A stretch of DNA of 64,000 nucleotides from Myrmaecium sp. VS I D KN 1 (lineage: Eukaryota > Ascomycota > Dothideomycetes > Valsariales > Valsariaceae), in contig JADQAV010000038.1 of assembly GCA_019775845.1 (NCBI GenBank), forward strand, positions 186,001-250,000. Reading direction: 5' to 3'. The position numbers and the translations under genes were made by a program. Positions 24,045 to 35,925 of the stretch are shown piece after piece; positions within the stretch are counted from its first letter, which is position 1; each line of letters begins with the position of its first letter. The notes under the pieces were generated by a model. It was not told the DNA's origin and made no database searches. It was given only the letters and a program-made list of their open reading frames with translations.

Positions 24045-25331
24045 TGATCGAGGATTCCCCATTGAGAGTCGAGAGGGATAGAGGAGGGGAAGGTGGACGG
24101 AAGGTTGGGGGACGTTTAAGTAGGAGGAGGGAAACCGGCGATGGATGGACAGGGCTGCCATGGTCGATTGGTTGGTTGGTTGATCTCGACTATACATGCG
24201 TGTGTACATGTGATAAGGGAGAGACGGAGAGAAAGAAAGAAGGAAAGAAAAAGGGATACCCATGTGCTCGTTCCTGGATCATTTCGTACATCTGCCATGT
24301 AGTCGTTGTATCTATTTATCTATGGCGTGGGATGTACACCATACATTTTTCTGCTCTTATCTCATCCACGAAACGGTAGAGAAATGCACATGGATAGCAA
24401 AGCGAGAGCATCACAAGGTAGGGGGGGCAAAAACAGCAAACAGAAACAAAGACACGGCTGGACCGCAGATTGCCCCTCTTTGAACCCGTACGGGGCGGAA
24501 GGGTGGTAGTAAGGGGTTAGCCATTCGGAAAAAGAAAAGAAGAAGGGCCAAGAAAAAAGGAAATCAGACAGCCGAACCAGTTCGCGGGATAAGAGAGGCG
24601 AGGAGAAAAGCGCTTTGACAACATCGAATAACATCGGAGTAGATACAGCATAAAAAAGAGGGGGTATATTTGTAAACCATAGCAGACCAGCTCAGTAAAG
24701 AAAAAAAAAGCAATATGGGCACCGAGATGAGAGAAGAGCAGCAAATGGCGAAGAGAAGATAAAAGAAAAAGAAAAAAAAAATGAAGAAAAACATCGGCGC
24801 CGCAATGATTGACTCCTTCAAACCTACCTCCTTACTCCCTCTCCCTGTTTTGCTTTTTTTTTCATTCTCTCATCGTCCGCATCCTTGCAGCCTTTTCCTA
24901 CAAGCCCATATTGACGATAGCCTTCGTGTTTCCCACATCCAAATCCTAAGGTATGAGGTGGAACCGGTTCGTCCCTCCACATGTGCAGGTGATATCTTCC
25001 ATATGGATGCAAAGAGTGCCACGGAAGATCCATCACACTCGTCCTCTGAGAGGGTGCCGCTCTCCCTTCCCTGCCGGGGAAGAACATCATTTGCGTTAGC
25101 TCGTTCCTTGAGCCCTTCAGACATCCCACCGGCCCGACCAACGCCTCGGAATACATAGCCACAGAACCACGGTTCCAGCGCTATAAGCCGACACGGGTCT
25201 CCCGGTCATGTATTTCCCAGTCTCGTAGAGTCCATCGCTCTCTTCCAAAAACCTTCGAGCCCATGCAAGGGAAACCGCAGAGGGCTTCCGCAAAGCAAAC
25301 CCTGTCCTAACAGACACTGCCATGTGATCCT
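24045..25331. other. Convergent 3' spacer, OXR1 and Ras-like gene
   Basis: 1.3 kb between the ends of OXR1 (+) and the Ras-like gene (-). The stretch at about 24530-24790 is rich in A with GAAAAG runs. No recognisable gene or RNA is seen. Confidence 0.5.
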
Positions 25332-26404
25332 TCACCAGCACTTGAGACGCGAGAATAATCGCTTCATAATCCCTTGCTTTTTGTGCGCAGCGGCCGTTGC
25401 GCCTCCCTTCTCGTTAGGAGCGTCGAGCGGTTGCGTCCTTGAAGAAGCCAGTGCCGCAGCAGCGATACCTCCACCCGCCTGCAATCGTCGTGCTTCGACC
25501 ACGCGGCGAACGAGCACTGCGGCACGGTAGTCCGGTCATCAACAAAGTCCGCCGTGCAATGACTGTCAGATGATCCACTCACGAGCAAAAGTCTCCTCCA
25601 CATTGACCATCTCCCGTGCGCTCGTCTCCATGAACCCGCACCCTCTTTTCCTCGCCCACTCCAGCCCCTGCTGGCTGCTAACCTGGCGCTGGCTCTGCAG
25701 ATCGCACTTGTTCCCTGCGACAATGCACACTGGCGGCACGGCGCCCTTGTCCTCTCGAGTTTCGGCTTCGATCTCGATCATCTGCCAGAAGTAGTCGAGG
25801 CCTTCAAGTGAGGCGCGAGAAGTGATGTCGTAGACGAGCAGGAAGGCATCGGAGCGGAGGTTCGAAGCGGCCCAGAGGGAGCGATACTCTTCTTGGCCCG
25901 CGGTATCGGTAAGGGCGAGGAAGTACGTGTGTCCGTCAACCGTGCGGGTCACGGAGTAAGAGTCCTCTGTTGTGAAAAAAAAGAGTGCCGAGGCATCAGC
26001 AGGTGGATTTGTCCCAATCTCGTAGTCGACGAAAGGCTTCAATGTTCGAAGCGATCATAAGCGGAATCGTCCTCGATGGGTCCCTACCTATTGTTGGATC
26101 ATACCTATTGAACCCCATCAAAGTGTTAGCATTCGTACAGTAGGCAACGCAACAAGGCTTTAGGAACAAAAGAAGCAAATTGTGGGGGATTCCTACTCAT
26201 GCGTCCACGCACTCCTCACCAATCGCAATGTGATCGACGATTTTCCTGAAAAGGGAGTTCCCCATCAGCACCTCCTTCCTTGATTGCAAACTTCAGCAGC
26301 GGATGAGCGCCCGCGAGCCTGATGTGCGCGATCACGAGAAAAGTTCGCATACCGCATCCGCCATCGCCGCACACGGTGATGGAAATTCGGTTCTCGTCTT
26401 CCAT
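25332..26404 (-). CDS. Ras-like small GTPase
   Basis: Molecular switch of the Ras branch. Minus-strand exons 26404-26353, 26245-26197, 26104-26088, 25966-25583 and 25516-25332 give 228 residues. G1 is GDGGCGKSS (residues 13-21), the effector region is YDPTIEDSY, G3 is DTAGQEEY, G4 is NKCD and G5 is ETSA. SVTRTVDGHTYF and EETFALLVRRVVEARRL suggest the RasB-like group of filamentous fungi rather than classic Ras1. There is a stretch of extra residues around EIEAETREDKGAVPP. Exon 3 is 17 nt. The predicted end, SRLKCW, has a single Cys but no CaaX box, which is unusual, so the last exon may be incomplete. Confidence 0.87.
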
Positions 26405-28382
26405 ATCGGCGAGGCCTCACTGAAGCTGGTCGGTGAAGGAGAGAGGATTACGATCCTCGACGGTCTCGAGGAAAGCGAGTAGCAGAACCTGCGCGCTACC
26501 GTTCTCTCTCTGCCGGGGCGCCAGACAGCGCTGAGCTGACTGTGGTGTTCGAGTTGATTGGTATCGCCGGTGGAAAGTCGTCTCTCACGCACGCAGACTC
26601 CGTAATCGGCAATGGTTGACGAAGCCTTCGATCGCAACGAACGCAGGAAGTCCAACAAGACCTTCCCGTCTTGAGTCGTCGTCGACTGGCGAGAGAAGAG
26701 ACGAAGTGGGTGCTTGACGGAGGAACGACAGAACAGCAATTGGAGAGAAAAACGGAAGAAGGGGTAAGGTAAGGTAACTGGCACGGTCTAGAAAGCAGCG
26801 TAGGCAGGACAAGAAAGGAAGTACGTAACGTAAGAGCGGAGGAGAGTGAGTGAGAGTGAGAAAGAAAGTGATGAGCACAGGACGGCAGGGGCCCCCAACG
26901 GGGCCACCGTCAGACGACGACGATAAATATGTAAAGAAGAAAATCCATTCAACTACGAGTTAGTACCGAGTAAGGTAGGTGCCTGGTACCTACCTACCTA
27001 TCTTACCTACCTTGGGAAGGAACCTGGCCGTACCAGGGGACGAGACGGCCTGGCTGCCTGTCTGCCTGCCTCAGGTAAAGAAGAGCTGACAGGGTCCCTG
27101 CCATCCCGAGACCGAAGTTTGATACACGGCGATCAGGGGGTGATGGGGGGAGGAACTAATGTAAGAAGGGATGAAAAAGGGGGGGTGGGCTCCGCCGGAA
27201 ACCGGAAACCAGGCAGCCCAACCAACAACTACAGCGTCTTGTTTCGTCTCGTCGTAAGACTGTATGTATGTACTCCGTATGTACATACCTGAAGTGCCAT
27301 GATGTTACATCCATCCAGGTACCTATATTAATTTCGCTCCGGGCATCTGCAGGGGGTTTTCCGACGACGTGCGAGTTATAGCTTGACATGAGAGGACGGA
27401 TGATGACGCTAAGGAAGTAGTCCAGGTGCTGACAGGTACCAGCCGAGATGGGTGGAGTGGGGTTGAGGTTGGGGTTTGGGGGGTGACAGGTGCATCTGCA
27501 GGCACTCACGCACCCACGCAACCACCCGAAGACTGACCGAGGAAGTGCGATGGCTGATGAGCTCGGGCTGAGTGGGAGAGGAGACGCACGTGGAATGACG
27601 ACCTCGGTTCTTCGTACACGAGCCTTGTGCAGAAGAATCCTACTTTAAAAAAATTTGAATTCATGGTAGATATAATTGAATCCAAAGATCACCTCAAGTT
27701 CAAGACAAAGAAGTATTATAGTCGTTCACTCTAAGATAGATATTCACATCAATAACTGGGAGAATATTAAAAAAGGTAAAAAAAAATGCCAGATATATAT
27801 ACGTGACGTGAGACCTTCACTAGATAGAGATACAGTATAAATAGATAGCCCATGATTTCATCCAATTCTCGTTCCTTGACAGTAAATCTCGTTGGAACCA
27901 AGAAGTAATAGAAAAGACAAAAAAACCCATATATATAGTTGAAGAGTCTCGTCAATGAACCACAATCCGGCACCAGGCCTCCCATACAAGGCTCCCAGAC
28001 AGATAAAACGAGAGACGCCAAATGGTAAGGTGTAAGAAACCGCAGGACAGCGATGGATAAGCAGAAACCCCTCGTCCCGTGTCGGAAGAAAAAACATCCC
28101 CCCTGTGGAAAAATCAGTTCTCCGATCTATAATCCCTCGCGAAACGGACAAGAAGAAACAAAACAAGATGACAGTAGATGCTGCCAATCATACATGACAA
28201 GGGTATCTGCAGATGTGTCGGTCGTTTCCAAAATGAAAAACAAAAGAGATCGCCACCACACCGGAAGAAACATGAAAACATTGCCATCCACCGGAATTCC
28301 AAAGACCAGGAGATGCAGGACCTGTAAGCAAAAACGGAGATGGAGAGAGAGCAAGGTGAGGGCAAAACGGTATCGACACCAA
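26405..28382. other. 2-kb spacer, Ras-like promoter and 3' of WC-1
   Basis: Upstream of the Ras-like gene and downstream of WC-1. It holds a cluster of GGTACC and CCTACC motifs at 26965-27015, further copies near 27317 and 27436, and an AT-rich stretch at about 27640-27860. No coding frame has recognisable content. Confidence 0.5.
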
Positions 28383-31300
28383 TCAGTTAGGCGGCTCTAC
28401 CCCCTCCGCAATACTGGGCGGTATATTTCCCGGAATGCTGTGGGGTCCAGGCAGTCGCGCCAGCTTGGACGAATGAGTTTCCGCACCACCGTGGCGGGGA
28501 GACGTCTGCTTGTCGCCCGGCGTGATGGTCGAAGTGGAAGATTCAGTACCATTGTTGGTAACGTGACCCTTGATGGACTGTATGTGTCGAGGCGATACGC
28601 TGGACTTGCTGGCTCTGTCGCTTTGTGCCGACACCGAATGTTGCGAGGAAGCCCGCGGCGAGACGCGGCCATTCTGTGAATGAGGCGTAAGTGAGTGGAC
28701 GTCAACATCGGTGTTCGACATTCTTACCTGCTTGGCCCAGCGCAAGCCACAGCTATTACACAGGTCTCTGTTTCCACTAGGCCCCCGGCGCCATTCAGGG
28801 GTGACTTTGGTATGGCAGTTCGCACAATCCTTCTGCATCTGACCGTTGCCCTTTCTTCTTTTTCGCTTCTTTTTGGCAGCGAGCAAACTTTGTACTTCTT
28901 CGGCGAGGATCCTGTTGCGTTTCTCCATCTGCCTCAGTTCGTATTGCCAGCTTGAACTCCGCGTAGTTTTTAACTCATCGAAGACGTTCTCCTCGGACGC
29001 CAGAGTAGCATCTTGGTGACCGATCGGGAGACCGTCCACACCCGCATGCGTGACAGCTTGGCCAGCAGTCGACTCGTACGCATTGCCCGAGACGGATGAC
29101 ATCGGGGTGCCATCACCCCGGGTATTTGAGGATGTCGTCCTTGACGTCGTCGACGGCATAGAACCCGCAGATGTTTGTGATTCCAGTTTGGGTATCAAAG
29201 GAGGACGTTGCCCTGCAGCAATACTCGCTCGCGTGAATTTGAGCAGCTTCGTTTGAGCCACCACGAATGTGGGTTTATGCCCTTCGGTGGCGTCCCCGGG
29301 GTACAAAGTCGAATAAGCCTGAAGGACCTGACCTCGCTTGTTGATCATCTCGTGCTTCACTGATGCCTTCTTTCCGGTGCGCACAATTCCGAGAATTCTT
29401 CCGAATTCGACTTTCGATTCCTGTCGCATCAAGGCCTGGATACTGGTTCCCACAAGCTCGTCCGGCTGACGATCTAATAACTGCCTTACGTTCGAAGATA
29501 CGAAAAGAAACATGCCAGACGTTGACATCTTCGTCCAAAGCTCGTTCTCTCCGATACCACCCGCGGAAACGATGTCGTCCCGGCTTATAGCGTATACAGG
29601 CCTTTCTCGGCCTACAAGGATGATGCATTTCCTGCCCTTTCCTTGCTCGGTGTGTAATGATCCGTGGCCTTCGAACCACATGTAGCCGCTATGTTTTCGT
29701 TTGATTCGGAAGACGATATTGACAGAAGGACCACTGGAAGCATCCTTAAGCTCACGAGTCACCGGGACAATGTCACTAGGGTGACATATCGATGACAGAG
29801 CGCTCCCCACCAGTTCGCTAGACTCGTATTCCAGGATTTTGCGGCATGATGGAGAGACGTACATGAATAACCCCTTAAGGGAAAGCACGTGTACGACGTC
29901 GTCTGTGTTCTCCAAGAGGACTTTGTCCCAAACCCTCTTCGTGAAATCTGAGTCGCCACTATGCGCATAGGCGGCTAACACATTGGATACATCGTCCCGT
30001 GAAACCGTCTGGCCGTGGTCGATCGGTGCTGGGCGTTCGTGGATGTTGATAACATAGCCCGGCAATGACACCCCTCGCTGATAATTGATGTTGTAAGTGC
30101 CGTCGGTATTGCGCTCCTGAATGGCGCCGGGTTGCTCCACGAGATCCACTTGGAACCCGACGAAGAACTTCACCGACTCGGTGTCCCAGCAGATTGGTAT
30201 CATGGTGAGGAGATTCATGAACGGTTGTCCCCCTCTTCTATAGTTGATCAGGCTAACCTGCACCTCCTTCCTCATATTGATCATGTTCTTAAGATGAAAT
30301 ACTGATTCGTCGTCCACGTATTTTCGTTTCATACCTGGTTGCACATGGCCATCAGGAGCCTGGAGAAATCGGCAGTTTCTCCCCATGATCATGTGTTTTG
30401 TATAACCGGTCAAGCGCTCGAACGCCTCCGAACAGTACACGATGGGAACATCATCCTGTTCCACATCGCAAACAACGAAAGCGCAAGATAAATCCACCCG
30501 GCCGATATTGATCTCTGGATTTGGCCTTGTAGCGACGCGCGTCTGTGAGGAGAATTAGCACCAAGGAAATGTACATCCAAGCTACCCGAAAATAAAAAAC
30601 CTACCAGGACTCCGAGCATGTCGAATCCACTAGATGAATAGATATTCTTGAATTGCGTCGAATTCATATGAGGTTTTCCGTTTGGGAGGGTAGACGGGAA
30701 CCCGCCTGGAAAGCCAAGGTTAGGAATGTACCTACGCCAAAATTCACAATTAGTATGCATGTACTTACCAGCAGGGGTCACCCATGGATATTGTCCTTGT
30801 TGGGAATCTGGGCTTGTCATTTGAGGGCGCTCAGGGCCGTACGGTTGAGATGGCGTCGGGATCGATGGAGCCTGTGACGACGGCGTACGCTCAAGTAATC
30901 GGTTGGTCGACTTGGAGCTTCCGTTCATTATTTGGCTCTGGCTGCTTGATCTGGAAAGTACGCCTTCAGGGGTTGTGCTGTGATGTTCGGGCGTGTGCAG
31001 GGGTGGTGGCATGCTTGGTGTAACCGATCCCATGAACTGATCGGTAAGCTGCATGTTGTTGTCAACGTCCTGGACTTGATATTCCGGAGCAACCGGAGAA
31101 CCCAACATCGGCGTGGCCAGATCTGATCCAGGGAATATATCCAAAGGGGTCAAGTCGTGGCCCATCACAGCATCGATAGAAGGGCCGTTCATATCAAGAC
31201 CTAAAGGGGCGCCGTATGGTGTAGCCATGCCCATATCAATAGACATCGCACCGTCCAATGGAGAGGCGTAAGCGGCCGATGGAGGCGGCATCGTAGCATA

Positions 31301-31708
31301 GGTCGACGGCGAAGTGTTTGCGAACGCAGGGTTGAGTGCGAAATCTCCAGGAACCTGTCTGCCTTGCATGATGTTCGGGTCCGAGCTCGGGTCGCCATAA
31401 GGGTCAGCGGTTGCGGGAAAGCCATCCATTGAAAAAGTGAAACTATCCATCGGGTTTCCGGTCGGGTTGCCAAAGCTCATGACTGATAGCCGTCGCATGT
31501 CGTTGCCGATAGCGTTGTTCACTGCTCCAGGGTTGCCCCCATAATGCATCGGCATGCTCCTCCTCCTCATCGACTGGGCGTTCTCGTTGACTATGTCGTC
31601 CAGGGAATGTCCCATCAGCGCCGACTGATCCATCCCATCTTGGTTCACTATTCCCATCATCGGCTCCGCGGTGTCCGCCGGAAACGGCCTCGCATAGTAG
31701 CCGTTCAT
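28383..31708 (-). CDS. WC-1: White Collar-1 blue-light receptor and GATA factor
   Basis: Blue-light photoreceptor and transcription factor that pairs with WC-2 to switch on light-responsive and clock genes. Minus-strand exons 31708-30769, 30705-30605, 30542-28728 and 28673-28383 give 1048 residues. The N-terminal 310 residues are Met/Pro/Ser-rich. The LOV domain follows, with the flavin-adduct cysteine in GRNCRFLQ near residue 404. Two more PAS domains follow (VHVLSLKGLFMYVSPSCRKI; TSGMFLFVSSNVRQLL). A basic stretch KKKRKRRK is a likely nuclear signal. The GATA zinc finger near residues 920-944 has C-X2-C-X18-C-X2-C spacing (CANCHTKVTPEWRRGPSG onward). The last intron is 54 nt and in frame, directly after LRWAKQ. 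No polyglutamine is present, unlike Neurospora WC-1. Confidence 0.96.
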
Positions 31709-32620
31709 CTTTAGCTAAAACTGTAACCGGCGATAGGCGGGGAGAGGAGAGATGGATTTTACGGAGCATATATGGCGTATACTCGAGTGTGCTGCATCGA
31801 TAACGGCGAGGAAAAGTGACGGGTCGTCCGATGGAGGGGTATTCCGTCTGAGGTGCTGACAGCGCAGGACTCAGTCCGGCGTCATGAGGCGAGCGCGGTG
31901 CGTCGAGCAGGTGTAGGGAGTCGGCGTGGTGGAAACGAGCGTCGCGGGGTTGAGGTGGAGAGGTGCAGAGGAAAGGCAGCCGTGCTGAACAGAAAGCCGA
32001 TGTGCTTGAGAACCGACACCGGGGTGGTGGAGATGGGAATTCATCTACCTAGCCGCCACTACTCGGTTCGGGGTTCTTCCGTGCGTGCTTTGCTACCTTA
32101 CCTGACCTGACCTTAGCAGGGCCGAGTGGGCGGGATTATCAAGCTCGAGGGGGTGAAAGGGCCTGACCTTGGCGTTGCCCAATACAGAGCTTTGGCACCA
32201 GCGACTCGGATGCAACAAGTGAACGAGCTGGGTTCGGACGATTCCCATTCCACAGTGAATGTCTCTGCCGATGCTGCCTAAGGTAAGGTAGACATTGAGA
32301 TTCGGCGGGAGAGAACGGGCAGCAACCTCAGGTATCATGCCGTTGTACGGCAGGCTCAGTCTCTGTATACAAGGCGTCAGGCGCCACTGATGACTTGCTG
32401 CTTACATACTACCTACCTATTCACATTGATTGAACCCGCCCGAGCAGTTTGATCCCATCCGCATCTCGTTGACTGATGATCGTGCGCCCCCGGGACTGAC
32501 GCTTATCCGCTAAACCGCTTTGAGCGATCCACGTTCCCGGGGCCCGTGAAGTTCAGGAACTTTTGCGGAGGCCCTGCCAGTCCACGCTGTCCCGGTCATC
32601 CCGCTCACGGCCCCTTCACG
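31709..32620. promoter_or_regulatory. Divergent spacer, WC-1 and MRP4
   Basis: 912 bp between the start codons of WC-1 (-) and the mitochondrial uS2 gene (+). It contains CTACCTTACCTGACC at about 32092 and TACCTACC at about 32407, copies of the motif seen in other spacers. No gene is seen. Confidence 0.55.
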
Positions 32621-34001
32621 ATGATAATACGGCAGATTCTCCGGCAGCAAGGTACTATATTTGCAACGGTACTGAGATACACGTGATGCTGATGTTTTCC
32701 TTCTCTTCTAGGCCGCCGTGCGCTCGCGTCGGCGAGATCACAACCGCAACCGCAACCTAATGTAACGTTCCGACGATGGGCATCCGACGTGACCAGAACA
32801 ATCGAGGGTGCCAGGCAAAATGGCTCGCAAGAGAAGCCAACGATTGATTCGAACTTCGATGGGATCCTGACCGAGCCGATGAATCCATTTGACAGCCATA
32901 CTAGCCCGCAAGAGATGTCAACAACTGATTCGAACTTCAATGATATCCTGACCGAGCCGATGAATCCGTTCGACGATGCGTACTCCAATCCTACAGAAAG
33001 CGCAGTGCCGCCGCAGGAGATGGACTTGATAACTGAGAATTATCTTGAGTTCCAGCGCCAGAGTATGTCTCCTCTTACTGTGGCATGCGAACATGCGGAC
33101 ATGCCCTAACCGTTCCCAGAAAAACTCCTCAATGGCCTTGGCGGGACTGTGGCTCCTCATTACAAACCGCACATGCTTGTGATCAACCCGCCCTCTGTTA
33201 AGGACGTGACTCTCGAGCTGCTGCTCGCATCGGAGGCGCACCAAGGTCACTCCACGTCTGTTTGGAACCCCAACAACGCAAAATACATCTTCGGTGTCCG
33301 TGAAGGAATCCATATCATTTCACTAGAGGCTATAGCAGCGCACCTTCGACGAGCGGCAAAGGTGGTCCGAGAGGTCTCCCGCAGAGGTGGTATCATTCTG
33401 TTCGTCGGCACACGTCCCGGACAAGCGAGAGCGGTGGTTAAGGCTGCGGAGCTAAGTGGTGGCTGTCATCTCTTCGAACGATGGATACCGGGGAGCATCA
33501 CCAACGGCCAGCAGATCCTGAGCCACTGCAGGCTGAAGGTCGTGAATGAGTTCGATCAGGAAATCCCCGGGTTTGAAGAGCAGCTGCTGGAGCGCGCCGT
33601 CCTTAAGCCTGACTTGGTAGTCTGTCTCAACCCCATGGAAAACTACAGCCTGCTGCATGAGTGCGGTCTCAACAACATCCCAACCATCGGAATTATAGAT
33701 ACGAACGCCGACCCGACGCATGTCACATATCCCATCCCGGCGAACGATGACAGGTATGACAGACTATCTAAATTTCTGCTGGGCTAGCTGCTAATGCAAA
33801 ATTAGTCTGCGCGCTGTGCAAGTCATTGCAGGCGTGTTAGGTCGCGCTGGAGAGGAAGGCAGACACCTTCGCTTGGAGGCTGCCAAGCAAGGTGAAATAA
33901 CGTATCTGGAAACGTCGGTAGCAGTCGACAACTTGGAGTTTCCTCAGAACGAGCCCCAGCCCAGCGTGAGCGATGTCAAGAGAATTGGTGAAACGGCATA
34001 G
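32621..34001 (+). CDS. MRP4: Mitochondrial ribosomal protein uS2m
   Basis: Small-subunit protein of the mitochondrial ribosome (bacterial S2 family). Exons 32621-32651, 32712-33062, 33120-33753 and 33806-34001 give 403 residues. The start MIIRQILRQQGRRALASARS is a basic, amphipathic presequence split by intron 1. Then comes a fungal N-terminal extension, followed by the S2 core: INPPSVKDVTLELLLASEAH, TSVWNPNNAKYIFGVREGIH, GGIILFVGTRPGQARAV, RWIPGSITNGQQIL, PDLVVCLNPMENYSLLHE and NNIPTIGIIDTNADP. Intron 3 (52 nt) restores PANDD-SLRAVQVIAGVL. The extension holds two direct copies of a 22-residue unit (DSNF.. ILTEPMNPFD) with an 81-bp period. Confidence 0.94.
32828..32974 (+). repeat. Direct duplication in MRP4 extension
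   Basis: Two copies, at about 32828-32893 and 32909-32974, each coding for a block ending in ILTEPMNPFD. They differ at only a few positions and lie outside the conserved S2 fold. Confidence 0.85.
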
Positions 34002-34596
34002 GAAGAGTGCAAGGGTGTGGTTGGTTCGGATCAACATGGACAGGGTTTACGGGGGCGCGTCCTCGTATATCAAAGCATCTAAACCCTCTCTGTGTGATTT
34101 TGTACGCTTAGCAGATCTTCGTCGTACAACCTTATAAATGTATAGTACCCCTCAGAACGAATTGCATGGGCGTCACGGTCTGAGAAGTCGGACTAAGGAA
34201 GCACATTCGGCAGACGATGGAACTTGTGCATTGCATTGACTCGAGGCTGTCAGTCTGATCCTGTCGGCGCGTTCATGCCTTGAATCCCCCACCCCCCGCC
34301 TCAGCCCTACCAAACGTGCAGTGTCGAGTCTTGTAGCACTACCGGCGCATTTTACCCCACACGTTCACCTGGTTAGGCACCGTAAACGATAACACGTTCT
34401 TGGCGCGAGCACGTCAGCCACCATCTCACAAGCCGACCATCGGCCCCAATTGCCCGCTGATTTTCTTCCCCGTGTTCATCACAGCTTCCGGTCGCCCTTC
34501 TTGAGGATTGACAGTGACAGCCCGGGTTCCAATCGTTGCGGATTGTCGTCGGAACCGCGTCGTTTCAAAACTGCCCTTTCGTCCTCACCACAGGTC
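34002..34596. other. Intergenic, MRP4 to YMC1-type carrier
   Basis: 3' region of MRP4 and promoter of the next carrier gene. No repeats or coding frames of note. Confidence 0.5.
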
Positions 34597-35925
34597 ATGA
34601 CCGGCGCTGTTGAGGAACTGGAGGCCGAGGGCCAGGGTCTCCAGCGGACCTTGAAGGACCTCTTCGCGGGCGCTGTCGGCGGGACTGCGCAGGTGTTGCT
34701 GGGTTAGTTGCTTTGATTTCCCCTTTATGAGCTCGTTCACTTCGGTTGGATCATGTCAAATTGTTCTGTTTTAAAGTTATCCCACTTTTGGGCACCTTCG
34801 TACAGCATGACAACCATGCGACGTCCTTCGTCAGACGCGGTATACCATTATACAAAGCAAGAGCATAGCTAACGCCGGGTATCTAGGACAACCCTTCGGT
34901 ACGGATCCTCGTTGTGAATCAGGCTGCAAGTCAGCCTTGCCCCTGTTCTTCCTACTGATCTGTACGCAAAGATATCGTCAAGGTTCGGCTTCAGACTTCG
35001 CAGACCTACAGCAGTGCGCTGGACTGCGCGACGAAGATCTGGAAGAACGAGGGTGCAGCCGCGTTCTACAAAGGAACCCTCACTCCTCTCATTGGCATCG
35101 GTGCTTGCGTATGTGTCATCCCTTATTTTCTCAAATGGTCTATCCTTGACTCGCTCCGCACCTACATTGAGGATCACGCACCTTCTGCCCACACCAGCTA
35201 ACCGACGAAAGGTATCCATCCAATTCGGGGCCTTCCACTGGGCGCGTCGCGCGTTCGAATCTCGGAACGCAGCCAAGGATCCCGCGGCCCCAGCCGAGCT
35301 GAGCTATTCTCAGTACTACGCGGCCGGTGCATTTGCCGGTGTCGCCAACTCCGTGATCTCCGGTCCAATCGAGCATGTCCGCATCCGGCTGCAGACGCAG
35401 CCGCACGGCGCCGCCCGGCTGTACAGCGGCCCGCTGGACTGCGTCAAGAAGCTCTCCGCGCACGAGGGCGTCCTGAAGGGTCTGTACCGCGGCGAGCTCG
35501 TGACCATCCTTCGTGAAGCGCAGGCCTACGGCGTGTGGTTCCTGGCGTTCGAGTACCTGATGAACGCCGACGCGCGGCGGAACAAGATCGACCGTAAGGA
35601 CGTGTCGACCCCCAAGGTTGCGCTCTATGGCGGCTTGGCCGGCGAGGCCTTGTGGGTCGCCAGCTATCCGTTCGACGTGATCAAGAGCAAGCAGCAGAGC
35701 GATGGGTTCGGTGCGAACCAGAAGTTTGCCAGTATGACGGATTGCGTGAAGCAGACCTGGAGGGCGGAAGGGATGAGGGGCTTCTGGAAGGGCTTGGGCC
35801 CTACCCTGCTCAGGGCCTTGCCTGTGAGCGCCGGCACATTCGTGACGTAAGTACATATGCTCCCCTTCTGCTGCTAAGCTAACGTCTGTTTCAGAGTGGA
35901 GATGACCCTCAGGCTGATCGGTTGA
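34597..35925 (+). CDS. YMC1: YMC1-type mitochondrial carrier
   Basis: Inner-membrane solute carrier. Exons 34597-34702, 34887-34898, 34972-35108, 35212-35846 and 35895-35925 give 306 residues. Three carrier signatures are present: QPFDIVKVRLQ, GPIEHVRIRLQT and YPFDVIKSKQQ. The second has the PIEHVR form typical of the YMC1/CRC1-like group, and the third PFDVIKSKQQ is characteristic of YMC1 and YMC2. Yeast YMC1 and YMC2 are linked to glutamate and glycine-related metabolism; the substrate here is inferred from family only. Exon 2 is only 12 nt and codes for QPF of the first signature, so its inclusion is essential for function. Intron 1 is 184 nt. A carnitine or ornithine carrier of the same clade is possible. 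Confidence 0.9.

Noticed and set aside
25305-25340. A splice in the Ras-like last exon that would give a C-C-V-C end
   Set aside because: It needs an intron of only 19 nt, far below the size of any other intron here.
35250-35262. GTTCGAATC, a tRNA B-box-like string
   Set aside because: It lies inside the YMC1-type carrier exon and there is no cloverleaf around it.
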